From NCBI GenBank assembly GCA_018268085.1, contig JAFDXE010000002.1, forward strand, positions 62,001 through 126,000: a DNA stretch of 64,000 nt. Direction: 5' to 3'. The DNA comes from Bacteroidota bacterium. GTDB lineage: Bacteria > Bacteroidota > Bacteroidia > Chitinophagales > Chitinophagaceae. Shown here in pieces: positions 33,648 through 41,959 of this stretch (within the stretch, counting starts at the first letter, position 1; each line of letters opens with the position of its first letter). The notes under the pieces are model-generated. The model saw nothing but the letters and a program-made list of their open reading frames with translations, was not told the origin of the DNA and ran no database searches. Both the position numbers and the translations under genes were made by a program.

Positions 33648-34742
33648 TTAATTCCTCCCAACCAACTGCCTGTCTACCATTACGTCTGCCCTTGTTCCAG
33701 CATGTGCTTTTACAAAATCGGAAACCAGGTAGCTGATCAGCTTGCCCGTTGTCTCATCTCTCCTGCCGTCTATCAACTGGCAGGCGCCTTCGCTGATGTG
33801 CAGGTAAGCCACTTTCGCATCGGTGGCGGTGAAATTAATGTACTGCCTTGCCTGTAAATTGGTAATGCCACAAGGTGTGCAGGCGCTGCTGAGTACGTGT
33901 TCTATGCAGTCGAGATCTAATTCAATGCCTGTATAAGTATCTTCCGTAAAACCGGTGGCGTGTGCAATGGCCTGGATAAAATTCTTTCTTTCATGAATGA
34001 ATATGTCTTCAAAACTGGTGTACTGTATAAAAGGGTTGGCATGCATCTCCATCAATACATTTTGCGGTACATAATTTTCATGCATACCGATGATGCTGTA
34101 TTTACCAAGGAAGCCGTCTTCTTCCGCATAACGAAATCCATTGCCACTGTGTCTTCCTTCCATTGGCCGGTAATCGGTTTGCGCATCCATATTAATACAA
34201 TTGATCTGCGCCAACGGTAACATTTCTGCTTTAAACAATCCTTTGGCCACCGCTTTAATGATCGGGTATGCGTTATTGTGACCTCCGCCTACAATCAACG
34301 GTATCTTTTTGGCGGCAGCAATCTGCTTAATAATTTTTTCTACTTCTTCATCAACAATATTTACTGCATGCCGGTATGCATCAATCAGTTCATCCTGGTT
34401 ATAGGCATTGTTATCAATCAGGTATTTTACATCGCCAAAATCGAAATGACCGAGCAATAATATTTCATTGCCGGTGAGGTAATCATTACTTTGAATATTC
34501 AGGAAAGAAGAAAGGAAAGGCAGCCAGGCAGTATCGGCACCACCTTTTCCGTAATTAGCTCTTACACCAATATCTTCCGGTATGCCTACCAGCACATATT
34601 TTGCAGTCGACTGTTGCAATACTTCCGGCCATTCGGCACCGGGAGGCACAGACTGTATCCGTTCTCCGAGCTTGGTTTCAAACTTACGTACTTTGGTGAG
34701 GGAAAGAATATCTTCCTTGCTGTAAAATTTAAAATGATTCAT
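33648..34742 (-). CDS. Arginase-fold (formimidoylglutamase-like) protein
   Basis: A 364-residue ureohydrolase-superfamily protein, closest in form to the Bacteroidota formimidoylglutamase group, which acts in histidine degradation. Metal motifs: VGGGHNNAYP (His155), NMDAQTDYRPMEGRHSGNGF (Asp186, Gln188, Asp190) and ELDLDCIEH (Asp276, Asp278). In canonical arginase the middle motif is DAHxD; the His is Gln here, which would remove one ligand of the binuclear Mn site. No hut genes are nearby, so the substrate is inferred from family only. The 94 bp to the PorP gene hold nothing notable. Confidence 0.78.
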   Translation of the reverse strand: MNHFKFYSKEDILSLTKVRKFETKLGERIQSVPPGAEWPEVLQQSTAKYVLVGIPEDIGVRANYGKGGADTAWLPFLSSFLNIQSNDYLTGNEILLLGHFDFGDVKYLIDNNAYNQDELIDAYRHAVNIVDEEVEKIIKQIAAAKKIPLIVGGGHNNAYPIIKAVAKGLFKAEMLPLAQINCINMDAQTDYRPMEGRHSGNGFRYAEEDGFLGKYSIIGMHENYVPQNVLMEMHANPFIQYTSFEDIFIHERKNFIQAIAHATGFTEDTYTGIELDLDCIEHVLSSACTPCGITNLQARQYINFTATDAKVAYLHISEGACQLIDGRRDETTGKLISYLVSDFVKAHAGTRADVMVDRQLVGRN

Positions 34743-34836
34743 AAACGTAAGTTATGAATCAATTTGGAAATTTATGGAGTGACCATTAATAAATTTAAAA
34801 AGAGTATCCGGTTATCCATGGTGATTACTGTAACCG

Positions 34837-35862
34837 TTAAAAGAATCTCGGGCATCGTACCATATCCAGCGAGCTGTTCCGGCTCTGGCGGAAACCTTTA
34901 TAAGATAGCGTTACTTCAAACCCGCCTTTTGATTGTGAGGCTGTTTTTAATTTGCTTGTATTGATATCATACGTCATCCCCAGGCTTACGTTGTAATATT
35001 CCAGTTTTACCACGGGAATAAATGCATCTTTATAGCGGTAAAATAAACCGCCGGAGATGCCCAGTTTCTGGTCGTTGTCTCTCTTATCCAGATCGTGATT
35101 GATCATTAATCCACCCTGCACCTGGCTGGCACCTCCCTGTTTAAAATAATCAGCATACACGATCAGCCGGTTGTCTTCGTCCATTGCTGTTGTGAGACCT
35201 GCATTTACCACGTATTTGGTGTTGAGTGAAATATCATTTTGTTTCTGGAACGCCACTTTTGGTTTTGTAAAATGATATAACCCCAGTCCAATATAATAAT
35301 TGGCATTTTCATTGAAACTATTGCTGTAGCAAATACCAACAGCCGGATCCCAATAGGTTAAACTGGTGCGTGTAAATGTCTGGCGGGTTGGATTACTGGC
35401 GCTGTAAGTGCCGCCTACAAACTGGTCGTCGAAAGTTAATTTAGACGGATCGAATTGCTGCATCACGGGACCAAACATAAATGCTGCAGAAATATATGCG
35501 GGCTTATCGGCACTCAAAGATTTATGATAATTCAACACCGGAAAAACCTGTGTTCTGCTCAGCCTCGAATCACCTGCAAGGTCTTTTGTAAACTGAACAC
35601 CATACGTTATATAATCTCCTGAGTTCTCCCCGATGAGTCGTTTCAATTCTATTCCTAATGCCATGGTACGATAAGGTGTGGTTACACTTTCCCACTGGTT
35701 CCTGTAAGCGGAAGTGATCCTGATATCTCCTGTAAAGATACCCGCCAGTGCAGGATTACGCAACAAAGGAATATCATAGAATTGTGAAAAATTCACATCC
35801 TGGCCAACAGCCATTTTTGCCAGCACAATTATCAGCAGTAAGGTAAGTTTAAGGTTTTTCAT
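34837..35862 (-). CDS. PorP/SprF family type IX secretion membrane protein
   Basis: A 341-residue outer-membrane beta-barrel of the PorP/SprF family: signal peptide, then the family's DVNFSQFYDIPLLRNPALAGIFTGDIRITSAYRNQW start and alternating strands to GFEVTLSYKGF. These proteins act with the T9SS in delivering or anchoring partner cargo at the surface. The gene begins 8 bp after the stop of the 1777-residue T9SS protein, the usual pairing of one SprF-like protein with one large type B cargo. The C-terminal RCPRFF tail is a short addition after the last strand. Confidence 0.9.
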   Translation of the reverse strand: MKNLKLTLLLIIVLAKMAVGQDVNFSQFYDIPLLRNPALAGIFTGDIRITSAYRNQWESVTTPYRTMALGIELKRLIGENSGDYITYGVQFTKDLAGDSRLSRTQVFPVLNYHKSLSADKPAYISAAFMFGPVMQQFDPSKLTFDDQFVGGTYSASNPTRQTFTRTSLTYWDPAVGICYSNSFNENANYYIGLGLYHFTKPKVAFQKQNDISLNTKYVVNAGLTTAMDEDNRLIVYADYFKQGGASQVQGGLMINHDLDKRDNDQKLGISGGLFYRYKDAFIPVVKLEYYNVSLGMTYDINTSKLKTASQSKGGFEVTLSYKGFRQSRNSSLDMVRCPRFF

Positions 35863-35869
35863 GGATCGT

Positions 35870-38800
35870 TTATTTTAGGATAGTTGTATTTCCTTTGTAC
35901 GTGTACACGGTACCGTTATCACAAACCACTTCTGCCGTGTAAACATAAACATCTGGTGTAGCCGGAACGCCACGAACTTTTCCATCCCAGCCATACTTAC
36001 TATCATTAGGTACAAAATTTTGTCTTTCAAAAACCAGCACACCCCACCGGTTAAACACACGGAACGATTTCACCTGTATGCCGGTTCCCCGGATCATCAG
36101 GATGTCATTCAACCCGTCTCCGTCTGGTGTAAATGCGTTTGGCACAAATACTTCCGCTTTCTGGCAGAATGAACTTACAAACACACTGTCAACAGCAGAA
36201 CAGCCGAAGCTATTCACCACCGTTAATGCATACGTAACATTGGTATGAATGTTTGCTGTTGGGTTCGGACAATCGGTACAACTCAATTCATTTGCCGGCG
36301 TCCAGGTATATTGTGTGATCGGACCACCGGTGATGGTTGGCGTAAACGTTGTGCTCGTTCCATTTTGTGCAGAAATATTACCACCAATATGCACAGATGG
36401 TTGCGGACCAACGGCAATGGTTACACGAGCCGTGTCGGTAAAGCAATGGTATGCATCATAACCTACAACCTGGTATTGAGTTGTAACAACGGGTGTTGCT
36501 ACAGGATTGGCTGCATGCGGATTATCAAGTCCGGCAGCAGGCGACCAAACATAGGTGGCTGCATTCGATGCAGACAGGTTGGCTGATCTTCCGAGGCAAA
36601 CCGTATCATTCGGAGGCGTGCGCATCTGGAAAGGTTTCTGAACGGCAAGTAATACCGAATCATAACCGGCGCATCCCTGCATACTTATTCCTTTTACCTT
36701 ATACCAGATAGAATCTGCAGGCGTAACCTGGGGATTTGCACAGTTGGTACAACTCAATCCTGCAGATGGCGTCCATGAATATTGTGTGGCACCACTTGCC
36801 TGCAACTGAACGCTGCTGCCCTGGCAAACTACCTGGTTGTTATTAGCCTGCACTGCAGCAGATGGGTTAACGGTAATTGTCATCGTATCCAACACAGCAC
36901 CACAAGTAACATTTGTTCCTGTTATAATGATAGATGCTACAATGGGAGCATTGGTAGTATTGATTGCGATGAATGATGGAATATCTCCTGTTCCGATTGC
37001 CGGTAATCCAATTGAAGGATGATCATTCTTCCAGCTAAATACAGTGCCACTAACCGGCCCCGTAAGGGGAACGCCATTGGTTGCAATGCCATTACAAACG
37101 GCCTGGTCCATCGGTTCATCAATTGCCGGCGTTGGATTTACTGTAATCGTAAATATTTTTACATCGCTGCCGCAACTGTTTGCAGAACCGGTAACCTGTA
37201 TAATGGCAGTGATGGGAAAATAAGTATCGTTATGTGCAGTGAATACCGGTATATCGCCTGTTCCTGCAGCAGGAATTCCAATCTGTGCTGCGCTGTTGAT
37301 CCAGGTATAAGATGTTCCGATTACCGACCCTGTAAATGCAGCTATGTTCACTGTTTCTCCATCACATACAACCAGGTTGGCCGGTTGCGTAATCACAGGT
37401 GTAGGATCGATGGTAAGATAAAAAGTTTTAGGTGTGCCCGGGCAGTTTCCTGTTGACGGTGTTACCGTAAACGCAGCAGTAACCGTACTGTTGGTTGGGT
37501 TATTCGTTACAAATGGAGGAACAGTTCCAGTACCACTTGCAGCAAGACCAATAGAAGGCAAACTATTCGTCCAGGTAAAAGATGTTCCCGCTACCGTTCC
37601 AATAAAATTCATTGCTACGGTTGTTTCCCCGTTACATAAGTATTGATTCAACGGCTGTATCATGCCTGGAACCGGGTACACGGTAATGCTGAAATCTTTT
37701 GGTGTGCCTGTACATCCGTTGGCAGAAGGTGCTACACTGATGTTTGCTACAAGATTTGCATTTCCATTGTTATTCGGATTAAACGAAAGCAGGTTACCTG
37801 TACCGTTAGCAGGTATGCCGATAGCAGGCAGATCATTGGTCCAGTTATACGTTGTACCGGCAACAGCACCACTGAATTGTATAGCAGTTGTTGCAGATCC
37901 GGTGCAAACAGATTGACTCGCCGGCTGATCTACTGTAGGCGTTGGGTTAACGGTGATATTGAATACTGCCGGTGTGCCATAACAGCCATACGCCAATGAA
38001 GAGGCTGTAATGGTTGCCGTAACCGGTGCATTTGAATTGTTGATTGCATTGAAAGCCGGAACCGCATCTGAACCACTCGCTGCAAGACCAATGGAGGGCA
38101 TACTGTTCGTCCAGGTGTACACTGCATTACTAACCGTACTGCTGTACTGCACTGCATTGCTGGTTGCACCATTGCATAGAGACTGCATTGCTGGTTGTGC
38201 CATATCCGGTGTAGGGTTAACCGTTATGCTGAATGTTTGAGGAACACCGTTACAACCATTGTTTGCAATTGAAATGGTTATATGTGCAGTTACCGGTGCG
38301 CCTGAATTATTCACAGCAGTAAATGCAGGAATATTTCCGGAACCGGTTGCAGCCAGTCCGATAGACGGGTCATCATTTGTCCAGGTGATATTTGCAGATG
38401 CCGTTGCGCTGGTAAAGCTGTTGAAAATAACGGCATCGGTTGTTCCCCTGTTACATACAACCTGGTCGGTTGGACGAAACACAGAAGGCACCGGGTACAC
38501 CGTAATGGCGATTGTTTTGGGGAAGCCAATACAGCCGTTAGCCGTTGGCGTTACCGATATGTTTGCAGTTATACTTCCTGCTGTTGTATTGGAAGAAGTA
38601 AATGATGGAAGGTCACCGGTTCCGCTTGCTGCCAAACCAATAGACGTATCATCGTTTATCCAGGTAAAAGTTGTTCCGCTTACCGAACTGCTGAATGCAG
38701 GCATGTTTACCACTACACCTGTACATACTGCAGTATCCTCGGGTTGTGTAACATCGGGTAATTCATTTAAGGTAATCGTGGTTGTTGCTGTATCTGCACA

Positions 38801-41203
38801 ACCGTTAACCGTTACTGCAATCAGTTGGATAGTGTAGTTACCGGTTTGGGTGTAGGTGGCTGTAAAACTTGTTCCTACTCCACTGGTATTGTCTGATGAT
38901 TCCCATAACAGATCAGCAATTGCATCTGCAGATTGCGTTGAACTGGTAAAGGTGATGCTGTTGTGCAGGCATACAGTTCCGGGGTTATCAATGATGGCAA
39001 CCGGCAATTCCAGGATCGTAACCACAACAGGTTTAACCATTGTATCCCTGCAGCCATTGGCTCCTTCAATGATCAACTGTACATTGTATGTTCCTGAAGC
39101 AGTATAAGTGTGATTGAGTACAGCACCTGTACCGGTATGGCCATCCCCAAAATTCCAGTTGTACTGGGCAATTCCAAAATTAGATGTTGACGTACTGGTG
39201 AAATGAACTTTCGAACTGCCGCAATCACTTTGCGCTGTTGTAGTAAAATCAGCATGAAGCAATTCTATTTTTATCGGGTCTGTTCCGGTTAAAACAATGT
39301 TACAACCCTGCGGAAATGTTACCGTAACCGTAGGTAAATAAATTCCAGCCGTTGTATAGGTATGAGCAATGGTTGTTTGCGTGGTAGATATCGTAGTTCC
39401 GTCACCAAAGTCATATACAATGGTTCCGGGGGCAGAACTGTTTACGGTAAAATCTACGGTAGTGCCGTTGCAAAAATTTCCACCGCTGTAATCCAGTGTT
39501 GCCGTTGGAGCAACAACGGTTACTGTTCCCTGGTAAGTTCCTGTACATCCGCTGCTAAGCGTAACAGTGAGTGATACGTGGTAAACGCCGGGCAACTGGT
39601 AAACATGTGTTACCGTGTCTCCTGATCCAGTATGACCATCACCAAAATCCCAGTTTGCTGAAGCGGATGGTAATGCGGTATTGTAGAAAGTAAAACTATG
39701 TGGTGCACACACGCCTACTGTATCTGAAACATCAAAATGAGGGGTAAATGTGCTGTTGATATTTACCGCCATGCTGTCGCGGCAACCGAAATCATTGAAA
39801 GGAATTAATTCCAGCCAAACGGTGCTGTTATTACCAGGGTTAAAAGACGCGTGTTCCCCTGTAGCAAGAATTGCGGTATAATCCTGGTTCCACCAGTTAT
39901 AGGTTTGAAACCCCGGAGGGCCATCGAGTGTGGCAATCCCTGTCTGGCACTGGTAGTTCAGTGTAATAGACTGGCCACAGGTATTTTCAACATCTACGTA
40001 CGCATAACCCCAGTGACCTCTCCTTACGCAATCTGCTGTAGTAAATTCGAGATATAAAGTCTGACCGGCGTGCCCTCTTAAACTAATATACGCACTTGCC
40101 CATGGTTTATAAATTACCGAGGTATCAACAGATGATGCCTGGAAGCCTGGTAAATTGGAAGTGGATATATACTCAAAAGACGCACAGTCGATGTACGTTT
40201 GGGCAGCAGAATCATATAGTTTGGCAGTGAACCGGGGTTGTGTCCAGGCGGTGTGTCCCGGATCCTGGAAAACAACGGCATAGTCATATTTAATAGAGAA
40301 GTTACTATCGTTCAGGGGTACATGAATTACATATTGAATTCTTTCGGCTTCCGCTCCAATGCGGGTGTTACCCAGTTTAACGGCGAAATTACTTCCATCG
40401 GGCGGATTGGTTGGGAACATTCCAAAAGGATCTATTGCAGAAGGTGTACTGGCTGCATATACACGATGACGGTTGGCAACCGGCGCTGAAGGTGATACGG
40501 TAATTACATTGGTATTACCAATTGAATCTGCCGTACCAATAAAACAATTCCAGTTGTTGAAGTTACCGTTCTCAAAATCAATATTATCCGGGCAGGGCGT
40601 TGAAACAGTGGATGCTGTTGACCTGTTTGCTTTTACTTTGTTGTTTGTTGCAATTCTCTCACCGGTAAAACTTATTTCACCAGTTATATTCATCATTCCA
40701 ACATTGCCATCTTTTACAACCCTGGCAATACCGTTTTTAAATCCATAAAACAGATCAATTGCCGGTTGAAATACTACTTCACCATTCGTATTAATTACGG
40801 TCCATTTTTTATCAGCATACACACCGGTAACCGTTTCTTTAAAATCGAATACAATGTCGTACTTGAAAGGAATAACTGTTGCTGCCTTTTCGTTGATAAA
40901 TCCCCATTTGCCATCTTTTTTAACGGCAGCCAGTTTGTTGGAAAAATTCCTGGCATCTTCAAATTGAACAGCAGTAACCAGTGTTCCATTGATATCAATA
41001 AATGAAAATTTGCCCTGGCGCATTACCCTGGCAAAACCATTTATATACGCTTCCTGTTCTTCCCATTGCTGAGCAGAAATATTACCGGAAACAGATGATG
41101 AAGTTTGTGAAACGGAACGATTGTTCGGTGCAGATTTTACCGGACGCTGTGCATATGCAGCAATACTGAACAGTAAGGTCAACGTAAGTAAAATTCGATT
41201 CAT
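35870..41203 (-). CDS. Giant WG-repeat, PKD and PKD-like protein with type B T9SS sorting domain
   Basis: A 1777-residue secreted protein. Signal peptide (1-19); WG-repeat region (~45-190: KDGKWGFINEKAATVIPFKYD and two relatives); a lectin-like or jelly-roll segment around NIDFENGNFNNWNC (~208-400); four PKD domains with WDFGDG-type motifs (~500-810); seven ~89-residue PKD-like repeats (~810-1450), each with TWxND.PSIGLAAxGTG and a C..G Cys pair; further Cys-containing modules (SPSAGLSCTNC-type); and the gliding-motility-associated C-terminal domain (FVPNAFTPDGDGLNDILMIRG ... RWG). Probably a surface adhesin or matrix protein. It is the first gene of an operon with PorP/SprF. Confidence 0.9.
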   Translation of the reverse strand: MNRILLTLTLLFSIAAYAQRPVKSAPNNRSVSQTSSSVSGNISAQQWEEQEAYINGFARVMRQGKFSFIDINGTLVTAVQFEDARNFSNKLAAVKKDGKWGFINEKAATVIPFKYDIVFDFKETVTGVYADKKWTVINTNGEVVFQPAIDLFYGFKNGIARVVKDGNVGMMNITGEISFTGERIATNNKVKANRSTASTVSTPCPDNIDFENGNFNNWNCFIGTADSIGNTNVITVSPSAPVANRHRVYAASTPSAIDPFGMFPTNPPDGSNFAVKLGNTRIGAEAERIQYVIHVPLNDSNFSIKYDYAVVFQDPGHTAWTQPRFTAKLYDSAAQTYIDCASFEYISTSNLPGFQASSVDTSVIYKPWASAYISLRGHAGQTLYLEFTTADCVRRGHWGYAYVDVENTCGQSITLNYQCQTGIATLDGPPGFQTYNWWNQDYTAILATGEHASFNPGNNSTVWLELIPFNDFGCRDSMAVNINSTFTPHFDVSDTVGVCAPHSFTFYNTALPSASANWDFGDGHTGSGDTVTHVYQLPGVYHVSLTVTLSSGCTGTYQGTVTVVAPTATLDYSGGNFCNGTTVDFTVNSSAPGTIVYDFGDGTTISTTQTTIAHTYTTAGIYLPTVTVTFPQGCNIVLTGTDPIKIELLHADFTTTAQSDCGSSKVHFTSTSTSNFGIAQYNWNFGDGHTGTGAVLNHTYTASGTYNVQLIIEGANGCRDTMVKPVVVTILELPVAIIDNPGTVCLHNSITFTSSTQSADAIADLLWESSDNTSGVGTSFTATYTQTGNYTIQLIAVTVNGCADTATTTITLNELPDVTQPEDTAVCTGVVVNMPAFSSSVSGTTFTWINDDTSIGLAASGTGDLPSFTSSNTTAGSITANISVTPTANGCIGFPKTIAITVYPVPSVFRPTDQVVCNRGTTDAVIFNSFTSATASANITWTNDDPSIGLAATGSGNIPAFTAVNNSGAPVTAHITISIANNGCNGVPQTFSITVNPTPDMAQPAMQSLCNGATSNAVQYSSTVSNAVYTWTNSMPSIGLAASGSDAVPAFNAINNSNAPVTATITASSLAYGCYGTPAVFNITVNPTPTVDQPASQSVCTGSATTAIQFSGAVAGTTYNWTNDLPAIGIPANGTGNLLSFNPNNNGNANLVANISVAPSANGCTGTPKDFSITVYPVPGMIQPLNQYLCNGETTVAMNFIGTVAGTSFTWTNSLPSIGLAASGTGTVPPFVTNNPTNSTVTAAFTVTPSTGNCPGTPKTFYLTIDPTPVITQPANLVVCDGETVNIAAFTGSVIGTSYTWINSAAQIGIPAAGTGDIPVFTAHNDTYFPITAIIQVTGSANSCGSDVKIFTITVNPTPAIDEPMDQAVCNGIATNGVPLTGPVSGTVFSWKNDHPSIGLPAIGTGDIPSFIAINTTNAPIVASIIITGTNVTCGAVLDTMTITVNPSAAVQANNNQVVCQGSSVQLQASGATQYSWTPSAGLSCTNCANPQVTPADSIWYKVKGISMQGCAGYDSVLLAVQKPFQMRTPPNDTVCLGRSANLSASNAATYVWSPAAGLDNPHAANPVATPVVTTQYQVVGYDAYHCFTDTARVTIAVGPQPSVHIGGNISAQNGTSTTFTPTITGGPITQYTWTPANELSCTDCPNPTANIHTNVTYALTVVNSFGCSAVDSVFVSSFCQKAEVFVPNAFTPDGDGLNDILMIRGTGIQVKSFRVFNRWGVLVFERQNFVPNDSKYGWDGKVRGVPATPDVYVYTAEVVCDNGTVYTYKGNTTILK
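36860..38770 (-). repeat. Seven tandem ~267-bp coding repeats
   Basis: These encode the PKD-like repeats of the giant T9SS protein. Boundaries at the P-x-P-x-x-x-x-P...C linker fall near 38755, 38490, 38215, 37945, 37675, 37405 and 37135, ending near 36865. The DNA copies have diverged but keep runs such as CCAGGT(G/A)(T/A)A and GCAAGACCAAT. Confidence 0.75.
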
Positions 41204-41373
41204 GGATATTGGATATTGAACCGTAAAGGGATATCTTACTTCTGTTAACGACGATGTATTGCATTTATTTCTATGGATTGAAAATTAGGGTGATAGTACT
41301 TTGCGCACACGTATTGTTACTTCGTAGAATTACGTAGTGTAATAGGTCTTTGGTGAATTTGCCGGGCATAAAA

Positions 41374-41395
41374 AAGCCCCGCTAATGCAGGGCTT
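41374..41395 (-). terminator. Intrinsic terminator of the LTXXQ-like gene
   Basis: AAGCCC / GGGCTT stem with a 10-nt loop, followed on the minus strand by a T run. It lies 22 bp beyond the stop codon of the 41417-41884 gene. Confidence 0.75.
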
Positions 41396-41416
41396 CCATT
41401 TTAAAAATTGTATTGA

Positions 41417-41884
41417 TTAATTTTTCTTTTCTGTTTTAACCGGTTTTGCTTTTACTTTTTCTGTGCTGTTTACCAATGTGTATCTTTTGTATGCATTATC
41501 TCCCATTGATTTTCTTACAGACGCATTTCTTTCTGCTTCAATGGCTTCCAATCCTGCTTTCTTTTGTTCAGGTGTTAAACCATTATCATTTTGCATTTTA
41601 GCTTTGCGCTGATCAAAATCTGCATTGATCTTATTTACTTCCGTGATTTGTTCTTGAGTTAATCCTGCTTTTTTGTATGAAGCAGTTGAGCCTGCAACAA
41701 TCTTACGTTTAGGAGCAGGTGTTGCACTCATCTTATCTACTGACTCTGCTTTTTTCTGGTTGTCTTTTGCCAATTGCTCTTTTGAAGGAGCTGGTGCGAT
41801 GGTAGGACTAGCTTTCGCCTGCTGAGCTGAAGCCGTATAAGTAGTGGCCGCAATTGCAACTGCGATAAAAAGTATTTTCTTCAT
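41417..41884 (-). CDS. Small secreted helical protein (LTXXQ/Spy-like)
   Basis: A 155-residue secreted protein. Signal peptide (1-20), Ala/Lys/Pro-rich low-complexity segment (~22-70), then a helical hairpin with the pattern GLTQEQITEVNKINADFDQRKAKMQNDNGLTPEQKKAGLEAIEAERN. Two LTxEQ-type motifs in a helical context resemble periplasmic Spy/CpxP (LTXXQ) chaperone-like proteins. The C-terminus is Lys-rich. Role in envelope stress is inferred. It is monocistronic, with its own terminator. Confidence 0.65.
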   Translation of the reverse strand: MKKILFIAVAIAATTYTASAQQAKASPTIAPAPSKEQLAKDNQKKAESVDKMSATPAPKRKIVAGSTASYKKAGLTQEQITEVNKINADFDQRKAKMQNDNGLTPEQKKAGLEAIEAERNASVRKSMGDNAYKRYTLVNSTEKVKAKPVKTEKKN

Positions 41885-41959
41885 TTTGTTATGATTTAAA
41901 CTCTAAAATAGGAATTTTAGCCGATAAATTTCGAATTTTTTACGAGTGAATGTATGCTT

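Noticed and set aside
36860..38770. Regular ~267-bp repeats that might be read as a CRISPR-like or satellite array
   Set aside because: They are in frame and encode PKD-like protein repeats with Cys and Trp conservation; no identical short repeats or unique spacers are present.
36245..39255. Many open frames opposite the giant T9SS gene (for example 38259-38837 plus strand)
   Set aside because: They mirror the low-complexity Thr/Val/Asn coding of the minus-strand gene and show no family resemblance.
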